64,000 nucleotides of DNA from CAVSUZ01 sp963791885 (GTDB taxonomy: Bacteria; Pseudomonadota; Alphaproteobacteria; Acetobacterales; Acetobacteraceae). The notes under the pieces are model-generated. The model made no database searches. It worked only from the letters and a program-made list of their open reading frames with translations, and had not been told where the DNA came from. The stretch covers positions 744,001 through 808,000 of the forward strand of contig CAWBUL010000004.1 in NCBI GenBank assembly GCA_963791885.1, given 5' to 3'. A program made the translations under genes and the position numbers. Positions 52,360 through 60,326 of this stretch are shown here, piece by piece (position 1 is the first letter of the stretch; every line of letters begins with the position of its first letter).

Positions 52360-52753
52360 TCATTCCGCTAGTCGTTGCTTTGCCAGCGCAAGGGTCTCCT
52401 TCGCCCGATCCAGCGGACGGGGCACTTTGTACAGACGATAGGCGTCGGCCAGATGCTCCAGCAGCTGCTGCTCAGCGACACCGTGCCGCAGCAGGTACAG
52501 TGACAAGAGCACTGAACGCCTCGGTGGCCATATCGGGAGCACGGCCGTTTCGCTTGCGGCCACGATTAAGTCGCGCGTTGTCGATCTGAAATTGCGTCGC
52601 CATCCTGCTCAGTTCGTCGATCGTACGGTCCCGTCGCGCCGCTTCCTCTCGAAGCGCCTGCACCACGTCGTCAAGGTTCTCATGCGTGTCCAGGAAGACC
52701 TCGACCGGCTCGATGGCAGTGCCTGGCAGCAGGCGACGAGGCGCTCGGCTCAT
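52360..52753 (-). pseudogene. Element-borne hypothetical gene with probable frameshift
   Basis: The first frame (start 52753, overlapping the integrase stop) gives MSRAPRRLLPGTAIEPVEVF, then VVQALREEAARRDRTIDELS, to about 52500. After that the coherent reading shifts to LYLLRHGVAEQQLLEHLADA and VPRPLDRAKETLALAKQRLA. The whole would be a helical protein of about 130 residues. No family was recognised; coupling to int suggests a role in the element. Confidence 0.5.
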
Positions 52754-53955
52754 GCCGTCACCGCCAACGGGAGACTCTCGGCGCTACCCTGCTCGATCCC
52801 GTCCAGCGCGTCAGCAAGCCGCTGCAACGCGTCGGCAACCTGCGGCCGGTAGCGGCTGCGGTTATAGGTTGCCGCCAGCCGGGAATGGATGGCGGTGTGG
52901 TTCAATGCCGCTTCGATGATATGCGGCTCGGTCCCGGTCTCGCCGAGCAATGTCGCACTGGTGCGCCTCAGGTCGTGCCGGTGCCAACCGGCAGTGCCGC
53001 TCAGTTTGTGGAGCCGCTTGGTTTCGCGGTCCCGGTTGCTGAGCGCCGCGCCGGTGCTGGTGGGGAAGACCAGAGCCGACGGATCCGCGTCTGTCGGCCG
53101 GATCGCCGCCAGCAGGGCGAGCGCCTGGCGCGACAACGGCACCTGATGCGGCTCGCCACTTTTGGTGTCGGGGATCGTCCAGAGGCCACGCTCCAGGTCG
53201 ACGTCCCGCCAGCATGCCGCCGTTGCCTCACCCAAACGCGCCAGGGTCAGCAGCAGGAAATGCAGCAGCCTGCCATACGGCGTAACGTCGAGCTGCGGCA
53301 GCAGTACGGCGAGCTCCGTACGGGTCAGCACCCGCTGCCGCTGTTTTACCGTAACCGGCTGCTCGAAATCGGCCAGTGTTGCCAAGCAGTAGCCGCGCCT
53401 GGCAGCCCAGCGCAGCGCCGGGCGTAGCGCGCGCACAGCGTGACTGGCGGACGGTTTGGCGGGGAACTGGTCAGCGGTGATCTGAAACTCGGCTGCCGTC
53501 AGTCTTCGCACCGAGCGCGGTAGCAGCGCGGCGAACACCCTGACTACCCGCTTGCGGGAGTGAGCCCAGCTCTTCAGATCGCAGCCGCGCTGCTCCTCAT
53601 ATAAGGTCAGCACGGCCTGCAGCGTGTCGGTGGTGGCGAGCGGCGCAGGCGGTGACGCTGCCCGCTGCAGCCGCTGCTCAGCAATCGGGTTGGCACCGTT
53701 GCGCACCGCGACCAGCATCGTGTCAGCAGCTTGCCTTGCGTCGGCCAACCCCATCGCGGGGTGATGACCCAGCGTGAACCAATGTGGCTTGCCGGCGAGG
53801 TCGCGAGCACGGAGTGCCCAGGTCTTGCTGCCGCTCTTGCCGATGCGCAGCCACAGCCCGCGATGCGACGGGTCCGGCAGCTCCTGGCGAACGCCCGCGG
53901 CCCGCGCTTCGCGGATCGCTTTGCCGATGACTGCCTCGGTGAGATGCCCTGCCAC
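52750..53955 (-). CDS. Tyrosine integrase of the tRNA-Met element
   Basis: A GTG at 53955 (VAGHLTEAVIGKAIREARAA) behind GGGAGCGGAAC is preferred; the frame is open through the tRNA but that part is not coding. The 401 residues have an Arm/DUF4102-type N-domain (LPDPSHRGLWLRIGKSGSKT), a core-binding domain and the catalytic domain: Arg in LARLGEATAACWRDVDL, Lys near TKSGEPH, HRHDLRRTSATLLG (HxxR), ALNHT and Tyr in RLAATYNRS. All catalytic residues are present. It lies about 200 bp from the tRNA-Met 3' end. Confidence 0.93.
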   Translation of the reverse strand: MAGHLTEAVIGKAIREARAAGVRQELPDPSHRGLWLRIGKSGSKTWALRARDLAGKPHWFTLGHHPAMGLADARQAADTMLVAVRNGANPIAEQRLQRAASPPAPLATTDTLQAVLTLYEEQRGCDLKSWAHSRKRVVRVFAALLPRSVRRLTAAEFQITADQFPAKPSASHAVRALRPALRWAARRGYCLATLADFEQPVTVKQRQRVLTRTELAVLLPQLDVTPYGRLLHFLLLTLARLGEATAACWRDVDLERGLWTIPDTKSGEPHQVPLSRQALALLAAIRPTDADPSALVFPTSTGAALSNRDRETKRLHKLSGTAGWHRHDLRRTSATLLGETGTEPHIIEAALNHTAIHSRLAATYNRSRYRPQVADALQRLADALDGIEQGSAESLPLAVTA

Positions 53956-54151
53956 CGTTCCGCTCCCTGCCCCTTGGGGTATTGCGGCGCCGCTGGGGTG
54001 CCACAGGGGTATCACAGGGGTAGGACAGTGGTGGATTCCAATGGACGTTGGTGGACGGACCTGACGGCGACCAGGCCAGGGCGGCCGGGGATAACGCGCA
54101 GCAACCATCGGGATTTGTTGGGCTATTCGGACGGTGACGGACGATTGTGGA

Positions 54152-54227
54152 TGGTAGCGGCGGGCGGATTTCGAACCACCGACCAAGGGATTATGATTTC
54201 CCTGCTCTACCGCTGAGCTACGCCGCC
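54152..54227 (-). tRNA. tRNA-Met (anticodon CAT)
   Basis: On the minus strand the gene begins GGCGGCGTAGCTCAGCGGTA, has anticodon arm GGGAAATCATAATCCC (loop with CAT), T-arm GGTGGTTCGAAATCCGCC and acceptor 3' strand CGCCGCT-A-CCA with encoded CCA. The acceptor closes with six Watson-Crick pairs and a G-U. It reads as elongator Met; a lysidine-modified Ile tRNA with the same anticodon cannot be fully excluded. The stop codon of mnmA lies inside its 5' part. Confidence 0.93.
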
Positions 54228-55315
54228 ACGGCCTCCGCACTTAGGGTTTCCCCCGGCGCCCCGTCAACCGCCTCCCGGCAGATGAATCCGCCGCCTAGAA
54301 CCCGATCGCCATCATACGCGACACACGCCTGACCGGGGGCGGGCAGGGCAGCCTCCTCCAACTCAACTACCGCCCCGGCTCCACACACGCTCACAAGTGC
54401 TGGCCGCATCACGTCCCGCGCCCGCAGCTTCACCATGCACCGCACGCCGAGCGCCGGGGCCGCCGACAGCCAGTTCACGTCCCTCAGCAGAACCCGCCGC
54501 GCCCCGCCGTCGCGTGGTCCCACAATAAGGCGCCCACCCGCCGCGTCGATCTGTCGCACCACCACGCCCGGCACACCCAGCCGCTTCGCCTGACCGACCG
54601 TGTAGCGCGCCACCCCCGTATGCCGGCCCAGCACCGTGCCCGACTCATCCACGATCTCGCCCGGCCGCAGCGCCTTCGGCCGCAGCCGGCCTACCACATC
54701 GGCATAGCCCCCGGACAGGACGAAGCAGATGTCCTGGCTGTCCGGCTTGTCCGCCACGCGCAGTCCTAGCCGAGCCGCCTCAGCCCGCACCGCCGCTTTG
54801 TCCGGCATGTCGCCCAGAGGAAACACGGAAAATGCTAACTGCTCCGGCAGCGTGGCAAACAGGAACCAGCTCTGGTCCCGCCCCGCATCCCGCGCCCGGT
54901 GCAGCTCCGGGCCGCCCGGCCCGTCCACCCGCCGCACATAGTGCCCGGTCACCAGCTGCTCCGCGTCCAAGCCCCGCGCCAGCGCGGTCAGATCGGCGAA
55001 CTTCACTGTCTGGTTGCAGCGCACGCAGGGCACCGGCGTCTCGCCCTTCGCATACCCATCCGCGAAGTCCTCGATCACCGCTTCGCGGAACCGAGCCTCC
55101 GCGTCGATCACGTAATGCGGGATGCCAAGCTGGTCCGCCACCCGCCGCGCGTCATGAATATCCTGCCCGGCGCAGCACGCGCCCTTCCGTCCCGTGGCCG
55201 TGCCATGGTCATACAGCTGCAGCGTGACGCCGATCACCTCGTGCCCGGCCGCCCGCATCAGCGCAGCCGCCACCGCGCTGTCCACGCCGCCAGACATCGC
55301 TGCGACGACGCGCAC
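54218..55315 (-). CDS. mnmA: tRNA-specific 2-thiouridylase MnmA
   Basis: The 365 residues show the PP-loop SGGVDSAVAAALM, the conserved GVTLQLYDH, the catalytic Cys97 in PVPCVRCNQTVKF and the second Cys197 in SQDICFV, with HTGVARYTVGQAKRLG in the C-terminal part. MnmA thiolates U34 of Lys, Glu and Gln tRNAs using sulfur from IscS. The GTG start lies 4 bp after the ferredoxin stop. The TAG stop (54218-54220) lies within the tRNA-Met gene, so the two overlap by 10 bp. The position at the end of the cysteine-desulfurase operon fits sulfur delivery. Confidence 0.96.
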   Translation of the reverse strand: MRVVAAMSGGVDSAVAAALMRAAGHEVIGVTLQLYDHGTATGRKGACCAGQDIHDARRVADQLGIPHYVIDAEARFREAVIEDFADGYAKGETPVPCVRCNQTVKFADLTALARGLDAEQLVTGHYVRRVDGPGGPELHRARDAGRDQSWFLFATLPEQLAFSVFPLGDMPDKAAVRAEAARLGLRVADKPDSQDICFVLSGGYADVVGRLRPKALRPGEIVDESGTVLGRHTGVARYTVGQAKRLGVPGVVVRQIDAAGGRLIVGPRDGGARRVLLRDVNWLSAAPALGVRCMVKLRARDVMRPALVSVCGAGAVVELEEAALPAPGQACVAYDGDRVLGGGFICREAVDGAPGETLSAEAVAA

Positions 55316-55319
55316 CGCG

Positions 55320-55652
55320 CTACTCGTTCAGCAGGTTGCGGCTGCCAGGAGGCAGCTTGACCACCAACCCGTCCAGCGCCTCGGTCATCACGATCTGGCA
55401 CCCCAGCCGCGACGTTTCTGTCAGCCCGAACGCCAGGTCCAGCATGTCCTCCTCATCCTCGGTCGGCTCTTCCAGTCGCTTAAACCAAGTGGAGTCCACG
55501 ATGACGTGGCAAGTGGAACACGCGAGCGAACCTTCGCAGGCGCCTTCAATGTCCACGCCGTGCTTATGGGCGATCTCGAGCACCGACAGCCCGAGGGGCG
55601 CATCAACCTCGCGGCGCGTTCCGTCGCGCTCGATGAACGTCATCTTGGGCAT
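55320..55652 (-). CDS. fdx: Adrenodoxin-type [2Fe-2S] ferredoxin
   Basis: Start at 55652 (MPKMTFIERDGTRREVDAPL) or 55643. The roughly 110 residues hold the cluster ligands C-x5-C-x2-C in GACEGSLACSTCHVIVD and the fourth Cys in SRLGCQIVM, with the family sequence LEEPTEDEEDMLDLAFGL. This type of ferredoxin supplies electrons for Isc-type Fe-S assembly. The gene follows iscS by 12 bp and precedes mnmA. Confidence 0.94.
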   Translation of the reverse strand: MPKMTFIERDGTRREVDAPLGLSVLEIAHKHGVDIEGACEGSLACSTCHVIVDSTWFKRLEEPTEDEEDMLDLAFGLTETSRLGCQIVMTEALDGLVVKLPPGSRNLLNE

Positions 55653-55664
55653 GGGCAAATCCGT

Positions 55665-56843
55665 TCAGGCCGGGGCTGGCGCACCGGCATGCGCCGCAGC
55701 CAGGGCCGCTGCGGCATAATCCACATCGGCCTCCGAGGTAAAGCGGCCGAGGCCGATGCGCAGACTACGAGCGGCTTCATCGTCGGAGAGCCCCATGGCC
55801 CGCAGCACATAAGACGGCTCGATCGAGGCCGAACTACACGCCGAGCCGGTGGACACGCACAGATCCGGCAGATCCGCCATCAGCGACTCCGAATCGCGGC
55901 CCGGGAACGTCACGTTCAAATTCCCCGGCAGCCGAGCGTGCAAGCTGCCGTTGACGGTTAGGCCCGGAATCGCCGTGCGCAGCCGCTCCAACAACCGGTC
56001 GCGCAGCCGCGCCAGCCGTCCACCTTCATCCGCCATCTCGGCCGCGGCAATCCGGCACGCCTCCCCGAAACCCACGATCAGCGGCGTCGGCAACGTGCCG
56101 GAGCGCAATCCGCGTTCCTGCCCGCCGCCGGAGAAGAGTGGCGCGACCCGCACCCGCGGCCGCCGGCGCACGAACAGCCCACCCACCCCCTTCGGCCCGT
56201 ACAGCTTGTGCCCGCTCACCGAGGCCAGGCTCACGCCCCAATGCGTCACGTCCACCGGGATCTTCCCGGTGGCCTGAGCCAGATCGGAATGGAACAGCGC
56301 CCCCGCGTCTCTCGCGATGCCCGCGAGCCGCGGAATATCCTGGATCACGCCCGTCTCATTGTTCACGGCCATGACGCTGACCACCAGAGTCGGGACCGTC
56401 AGGGCACGCTCGAGCTCGGCGGGATCAAGCAGCCCATCCGCGCCCACCCGCAGCAACACAGGCTCGAAGCCCTCGGCCTGGAGATCATGCACCGATTCCA
56501 GGACGCATTTGTGCTCGGTTGCCACTGTCACGATCCGCCGTCGCTCGCCGCCTGATGCCGCGGCGAACCGCGCCGCCCCCTTGATCGCGATGTTGTTGCT
56601 CTCGGTCGCGCCGGACGTGAACACCACCTCCCGCGGTTCGGCGCCGATCAGCGCGGCAGCCTGGGCGCGGGCGGTTTCCACGGCGGCTTCTGCCTCGCGG
56701 CCCATCACATGCTCAACGCTATGGGGGTTGCCGAACCTTGTGGTGAAGAAGGGCAGCATGGCATCGACCACGCGCGGATCGCAGGGCGTGGTGGCTTGGT
56801 AATCGAGGTAGACGGGCCGGTTCGGGCGCGGCAGCGCGTTCAT
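55665..56843 (-). CDS. iscS: Cysteine desulfurase (IscS-like)
   Basis: Start at 56843 (MNALPRPNRPVYLDYQATTP); a much longer frame upstream overlaps the toxin-antitoxin genes and is not coding. The 392-residue PLP enzyme shows GATESNNIAIKGAAR, ATEHKCVLES, HSDLAQATGKIPVD, the PLP lysine in SVSGHKLYGPKGVGG and the catalytic Cys336 in STGSACSSASIEPS. It takes sulfur from cysteine for Fe-S clusters and for MnmA. Because a toxin-antitoxin pair separates it from the nifS-like gene, it needs its own promoter in the interval before 56914. Confidence 0.95.
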   Translation of the reverse strand: MNALPRPNRPVYLDYQATTPCDPRVVDAMLPFFTTRFGNPHSVEHVMGREAEAAVETARAQAAALIGAEPREVVFTSGATESNNIAIKGAARFAAASGGERRRIVTVATEHKCVLESVHDLQAEGFEPVLLRVGADGLLDPAELERALTVPTLVVSVMAVNNETGVIQDIPRLAGIARDAGALFHSDLAQATGKIPVDVTHWGVSLASVSGHKLYGPKGVGGLFVRRRPRVRVAPLFSGGGQERGLRSGTLPTPLIVGFGEACRIAAAEMADEGGRLARLRDRLLERLRTAIPGLTVNGSLHARLPGNLNVTFPGRDSESLMADLPDLCVSTGSACSSASIEPSYVLRAMGLSDDEAARSLRIGLGRFTSEADVDYAAAALAAAHAGAPAPA

Positions 56844-56913
56844 GGGGGGAATCTGGGCGCGCGGAGCGCTGAGCGAAAGTATCATCATTTGGAGCTTGCG
56901 GGCGCACCAATTG

Positions 56914-57384
56914 ATGGCTATTTCTCCTAACATGAACACGAACAAGGGATTCCGCGAGCGGCAAGCGCCCTTCATTTTTGAGACCGCACCGGACTTCCTG
57001 ACTTTTGCATGGGAAAGCGATCGTGCCCGCCTGACGCCAGCGGCGCTGATCGCATTGCGCAGCCTGGCCCGCGCCTGGAAACTAACCGGGACGGAGGCCG
57101 CGGCACTGATGGGTGTATCGGAGACGACCTGGGACCGCATCAAGGCCGACCGATGGAAGCAAACCCTCACGCAGGACCAGATGATGCGCGCCTCCGCCAT
57201 GATCGGGGTGTTCAAGGGGCTGCATCTTCTGTTCGCTGACGACATGGCTGATCGCTGGGTGCGGTTGCGCAACGCCGGGCCGGTCTTTGCCAATCTGACG
57301 CCGCTGGAGGCGATGATCGAGCGGGGCATTCCGGGAATGATCGAGATCCGCCAGCACGTGGATGCGCTCCGCGGCAGTTTGTAA
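56914..57384 (+). CDS. Xre/MbcA/ParS-type antitoxin of a RES-Xre system
   Basis: Start at 56914 (MAISPNMNTNKGFRERQAPF) or 56932. The roughly 156 residues have an N-terminal Xre-like helix-turn-helix (ALRSLARAWKLTGTEAAALM, GVSETTWDRIKADRW) and the MbcA/ParS C-terminal segment (GVFKGLHLLFADDMADRWVR, FANLTPLEAMIERGIPGMIE). The end of this domain normally inserts in the toxin active site. The stop is 3 bp before the toxin start. These antitoxins usually repress their own operon; the promoter would overlap that of iscS, read the other way. Confidence 0.92.
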   Translation: MAISPNMNTNKGFRERQAPFIFETAPDFLTFAWESDRARLTPAALIALRSLARAWKLTGTEAAALMGVSETTWDRIKADRWKQTLTQDQMMRASAMIGVFKGLHLLFADDMADRWVRLRNAGPVFANLTPLEAMIERGIPGMIEIRQHVDALRGSL

Positions 57385-57387
57385 ACC

Positions 57388-58089
57388 TTGGAGTACCGCG
57401 TCACCCGGCTTGCGGGGCCACGTGCCGTCCGCCTCGTTGCCACGGCGCGGCTGCGCGACCCCGTACTGCATCTGCTGCTGGACGATCCCCGCATGGTGGG
57501 CCGGTCCGCCGAGGAACTGACGGCACTCGCCCGTGACCTCGCCGAGATCGAAGGCAGCACCAGCGCACGGCTGAACGCGCAGTTCGCCCGTAGCAACCTC
57601 TTCCCCTCCGCTCGCCCGCATGCGCATTTCGTTAATGCCGCCTTCGCCTACTGGCGCCCGCGCGAGCGCAACCGGTTCAACGATGCCGGCTTCGGGGCGT
57701 GGTATGCCGCATTCGAAACCGACACCGCGATCGCCGAGGTGACGTTTCACATCGCCCGGGAACTCGAACGCGTGCAGGACTGGCATGCGACCGTGGAATG
57801 GAGCGAGATGTGGGCGAGCTTCGCCGGCGCGTTCGTCGATTTGCGTACCGTCACACCCGCGCCGGTATGCCTCCATCCAGATATCGCCGTCGGCTATCCG
57901 GCCGGAAACACGGTGGCACTAGCTGCCCGGGAAGCCGGGCACAACGGCATCATCTATCCCTCGGTACGCCGGTCGGGCGGCACCTGCCTGGTGGCCTTGT
58001 GGCCGCATGTGGTGCAGTCCGTCACGCAGGGCGCGTTGATCCAGGCCGTATGGGATGGCGCCCGGGCACCGATGGTAAGTACCCTTTAG
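57388..58089 (+). CDS. RES-domain toxin (NAD+-degrading, MbcT/ParT-like)
   Basis: The TTG start at 57388 follows the antitoxin stop directly. The 233 residues contain the RES motif residues in context: RLNAQF...R...NPS-like segment SARPHAHFVNAAFAYWRPRE, then GRFN-like RNRFNDAGFGAWYAAFETDT (R and E of the active site) and a Ser-containing end (YPSVRRSGGTCLVALWP). RES toxins destroy NAD+ or modify PRPP synthetase. The stop abuts the stop of the convergent nifS-like gene (58090). Confidence 0.9.
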   Translation: MEYRVTRLAGPRAVRLVATARLRDPVLHLLLDDPRMVGRSAEELTALARDLAEIEGSTSARLNAQFARSNLFPSARPHAHFVNAAFAYWRPRERNRFNDAGFGAWYAAFETDTAIAEVTFHIARELERVQDWHATVEWSEMWASFAGAFVDLRTVTPAPVCLHPDIAVGYPAGNTVALAAREAGHNGIIYPSVRRSGGTCLVALWPHVVQSVTQGALIQAVWDGARAPMVSTL

Positions 58090-59175
58090 CTACGCCGCGT
58101 AAGCGCTCCGCATCCGCACCGCCATACGCCGATACGCGGCATCAAACGCCTCAACAACTGCCGGCGATGCATTCCACGGCAACGAAACCCGGATCGCCTG
58201 CCCCGCCTGCTCGCCCAATCCCATGGCGGCAAGCACATGACTCGCCGAGACCTTGCCGCTGCTGCACGCAGCCCCGGCGCTGATGGCGAACCCCTCCAGG
58301 TCCAGCGCCATCACCTGCGCATCCGCCCGTACCCCCGGAAGCACCAAGCAGGTGGTATTCGGCAGGCGCGGCGCTCCCGCTCCCGCCACCAGCCCCCCCG
58401 CCTCGCACGCCAGCGCCTCTATGGAGTTGCGCAGCGGGGCCAGTGCGTCCGCCGAATCGCAGTCCCGAACCGCCGCTGCGAACCCCACCATGGCGGGCAG
58501 AGCCGGGGTCCCGGCGCGCCAGCCATGCTCCTGCCCGCCACCGGCGAGCAGGGGCCGGACTTCGCGCGGGTTGGCGGCCAGCAGCAGCGCGCCCGCGCCT
58601 TGCGGGCCGCCCAGCTTGTGGGACGAAATCGCCAGACTGTCCGCGCCGAGAGCTGGCAGACTGACCGGTATGCGCCCGGCCGCCTGCACCGCATCGACAT
58701 GCAGCAGCGCCCCGTGGACGTGGCAAATCGCGGCTGCCTCGGCCACCGGCTGGATCACCCCGGTCTCGTTGTTCGCCAGCATCAGTGCGACGAGAGCGGG
58801 CCCCTCCCGCAGCAACCGCTCGAGCCGATCGAGATCGGCGATGCCGTGCCTGTCCACCGGCAGCACGGCATCCGACGCCGCGGCACGCACCGAGTCATGC
58901 TCCGTCGCCCCGATGATCACCCGCCGCCCTGCCCGCAGCGCATGTAGCGCCAAAGCATTGGCCTCCGTCGCGCCGGAGGTGAACACCAGCCCAGCGGCGG
59001 GTGCGGCGAACCAGGCAGCAATCGCCTCCCGCGCATCTTCGAGCAAACGACGCGCGGCGCGGCCTTCGCCATGGACCGAGGAGGGATTGCCCGTGACCTC
59101 TAGCGCCGCGCACATGGCGGCGCGAGCCGCCGGCCGCAGCGGCTCCGTCGCATTGGCGTCCAGGTAGAAGCGCAT
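58090..59175 (-). CDS. NifS-like cysteine desulfurase (second copy)
   Basis: Start at 59175 (MRFYLDANATEPLRPAARAA) with GGGGCAGGA upstream. The 361 residues show SGATEANALALHAL, ATEHDSVRAA, HVDAVQAAGRIPVS, the PLP lysine in AISSHKLGGPQGAG and the catalytic Cys in SAGAACSSGKVSASHVL. It is shorter than IscS and only moderately similar. In alphaproteobacteria a NifS-like gene commonly lies between cysE or an alpha/beta hydrolase gene and iscS, as here. Its precise sulfur acceptor is unknown. Confidence 0.94.
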   Translation of the reverse strand: MRFYLDANATEPLRPAARAAMCAALEVTGNPSSVHGEGRAARRLLEDAREAIAAWFAAPAAGLVFTSGATEANALALHALRAGRRVIIGATEHDSVRAAASDAVLPVDRHGIADLDRLERLLREGPALVALMLANNETGVIQPVAEAAAICHVHGALLHVDAVQAAGRIPVSLPALGADSLAISSHKLGGPQGAGALLLAANPREVRPLLAGGGQEHGWRAGTPALPAMVGFAAAVRDCDSADALAPLRNSIEALACEAGGLVAGAGAPRLPNTTCLVLPGVRADAQVMALDLEGFAISAGAACSSGKVSASHVLAAMGLGEQAGQAIRVSLPWNASPAVVEAFDAAYRRMAVRMRSAYAA

Positions 59176-59176
59176 G

Positions 59177-59310
59177 AGGTGTCCTGCCCCTGAAGGTCGC
59201 GGCATCATGCAGCGAACGGAAGGGATAAGCAGGCCACCCAATCAAGGTGTCCTGCCCCTGAAGGTCGCGGCATCATGCAGCGAACGGAAGGGATAAGCAG
59301 GCCACCCAAT
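59177..59310. repeat. 68-bp tandem duplication between cysE and the nifS-like gene
   Basis: The segments 59177-59244 and 59245-59310 are identical over 66 bp. Together they make up nearly all of the 141 bp between the cysE stop and the nifS-like start. The unit includes the ribosome-binding site GGGGCAGGA used by the nifS-like gene, so this site is present twice. Confidence 0.97.
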
Positions 59311-59316
59311 AAAACA

Positions 59317-60009
59317 CTAGTCCGCCGCAGCGCGGCCGGGCGCCCCTGCCTCTCCGTTCATACGCGCCACCCGCAACTCCAGCTCCGTCAGCTCGCTCCG
59401 CAGTCCCTCCAGGTCGCGCAGCAGAGGATCGAGGCAGTCATCCGCCGGCATACCATAGGGTTCAAATTCGGCAGGCTGATGGCGGGACAGCCGCCGATCC
59501 ACCGGACGCGCCGGAATGCCGACCATGGTCGTATCCGCCGGCACCGGATCGACGACCACGGCATTCGATCCGATGCGGGCATTGTCCCCCACCGTGATCG
59601 GGCCGAGCACCTTCGCGCCGGCGCCGATGATGACATTGTTGCCGATCGTCGGATGGCGCTTGCCGCCGCCGGCACGCCGGGCGACCCCAAGCGTGACCTG
59701 ATGATAGAAATGGCAATCGTCACCGATCTCGGCGGTCTCGCCGATGACCACGCCCATGCCGTGGTCGATCACAAGCCTGCGACCAATTCGGGCTGCGGGA
59801 TGAATTTCAATTCCGGTGAAGAAGCGGGCGAGATGAGAGGAGAAACGCGCGAGCAGACGGAGGTTATGCGTCCACAGCGCATGCGAGAGTTGATGCCAGA
59901 CAACAGCATGCAACCCTGGATAGCAGAGCACGACTTCAGTGGCGGATCGTGCCGCGGGATCGCGCTCTTGGTATGTGCGAACGAGTTCACGCAAGAACAT
60001 GAAAGCCAT
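59317..60009 (-). CDS. cysE: Serine O-acetyltransferase
   Basis: The 230 residues carry the SATase pattern: RDPAARSATEVVLCYPGLHAVVWHQLSHALW, catalytic His in VIDHGMGVVIGETAEIGDDC and FYHQVTLG, and left-handed beta-helix hexapeptides (HPTIGNNVIIGAGAKVLGPI, NARIGSNAVVV). It acetylates serine, the first step to cysteine, and so feeds the desulfurases encoded downstream. The start may be 60009 or the second Met at 60000 (MFLRELVRTY). Head gene of the Fe-S cluster group. Confidence 0.95.
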   Translation of the reverse strand: MAFMFLRELVRTYQERDPAARSATEVVLCYPGLHAVVWHQLSHALWTHNLRLLARFSSHLARFFTGIEIHPAARIGRRLVIDHGMGVVIGETAEIGDDCHFYHQVTLGVARRAGGGKRHPTIGNNVIIGAGAKVLGPITVGDNARIGSNAVVVDPVPADTTMVGIPARPVDRRLSRHQPAEFEPYGMPADDCLDPLLRDLEGLRSELTELELRVARMNGEAGAPGRAAAD

Positions 60010-60326
60010 GCGACAATTCCATTATGCAACGCGAGCGAAACGCGTCTATAGTGCACTTATGGCCGTTCACCCTTGATCCCGTTCGGTTCGCACGCGCAGT
60101 AGCAGATGCGCTGCGCAAAGAACGTTGTCGAGGGGGAGCAGTCCATGCAACCGGTGGGGTTGTTACGCGCTTGGCTGCATGGAAATACAACGCGCTGATA
60201 CCATCTGAAAGGTTGCGGTCGGTTGTGCGTGTGCTTTCGTCGGTTGCGGAGTATCTTAGCAGCGATGTGGGCGGCGGGGCGGCCCGCATGAGGTTTAGCC
60301 AATAAGAAGCAGGAATCGGGACGCCA
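60010..60326. other. Divergent gap between cysE and the alpha/beta hydrolase
   Basis: About 317 bp that must hold both promoters. A frame of 93 codons (60024-60305, plus strand) lacks a ribosome-binding site and any similarity, so it is not called. No iscR-like gene, riboswitch or clear operator was recognised. Confidence 0.5.

Larger units (their letters stand above)
47597..54151 (-). mobile_element. Degenerate prophage/integrative element at tRNA-Met
   Basis: Genes on the minus strand are typical of one temperate phage replication module: DUF2815, DUF2800 nuclease, SNF2 helicase, SprT-like protein, small DNA-binding protein and integrase. The integrase lies just left of the tRNA-Met 3' end, the expected attachment site. 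Several genes are frameshifted or cut, and no capsid, tail or portal gene is present. The left boundary is not certain: I found no copy of the tRNA 3' end there, and 47597 marks only the last phage-like frame. Confidence 0.65.

Noticed and set aside
57082..57876. 264-codon minus-strand frame across the RES-Xre genes
   Set aside because: The plus-strand toxin-antitoxin motifs are unambiguous; the minus frame has no recognisable domain.
59177..59310. Possible CRISPR unit
   Set aside because: Only two head-to-tail copies without spacers and no cas genes nearby; it is a tandem duplication.
60024..60305. 93-codon frame between cysE and the hydrolase
   Set aside because: No ribosome-binding site, no similarity, and it fills the expected divergent promoter region.
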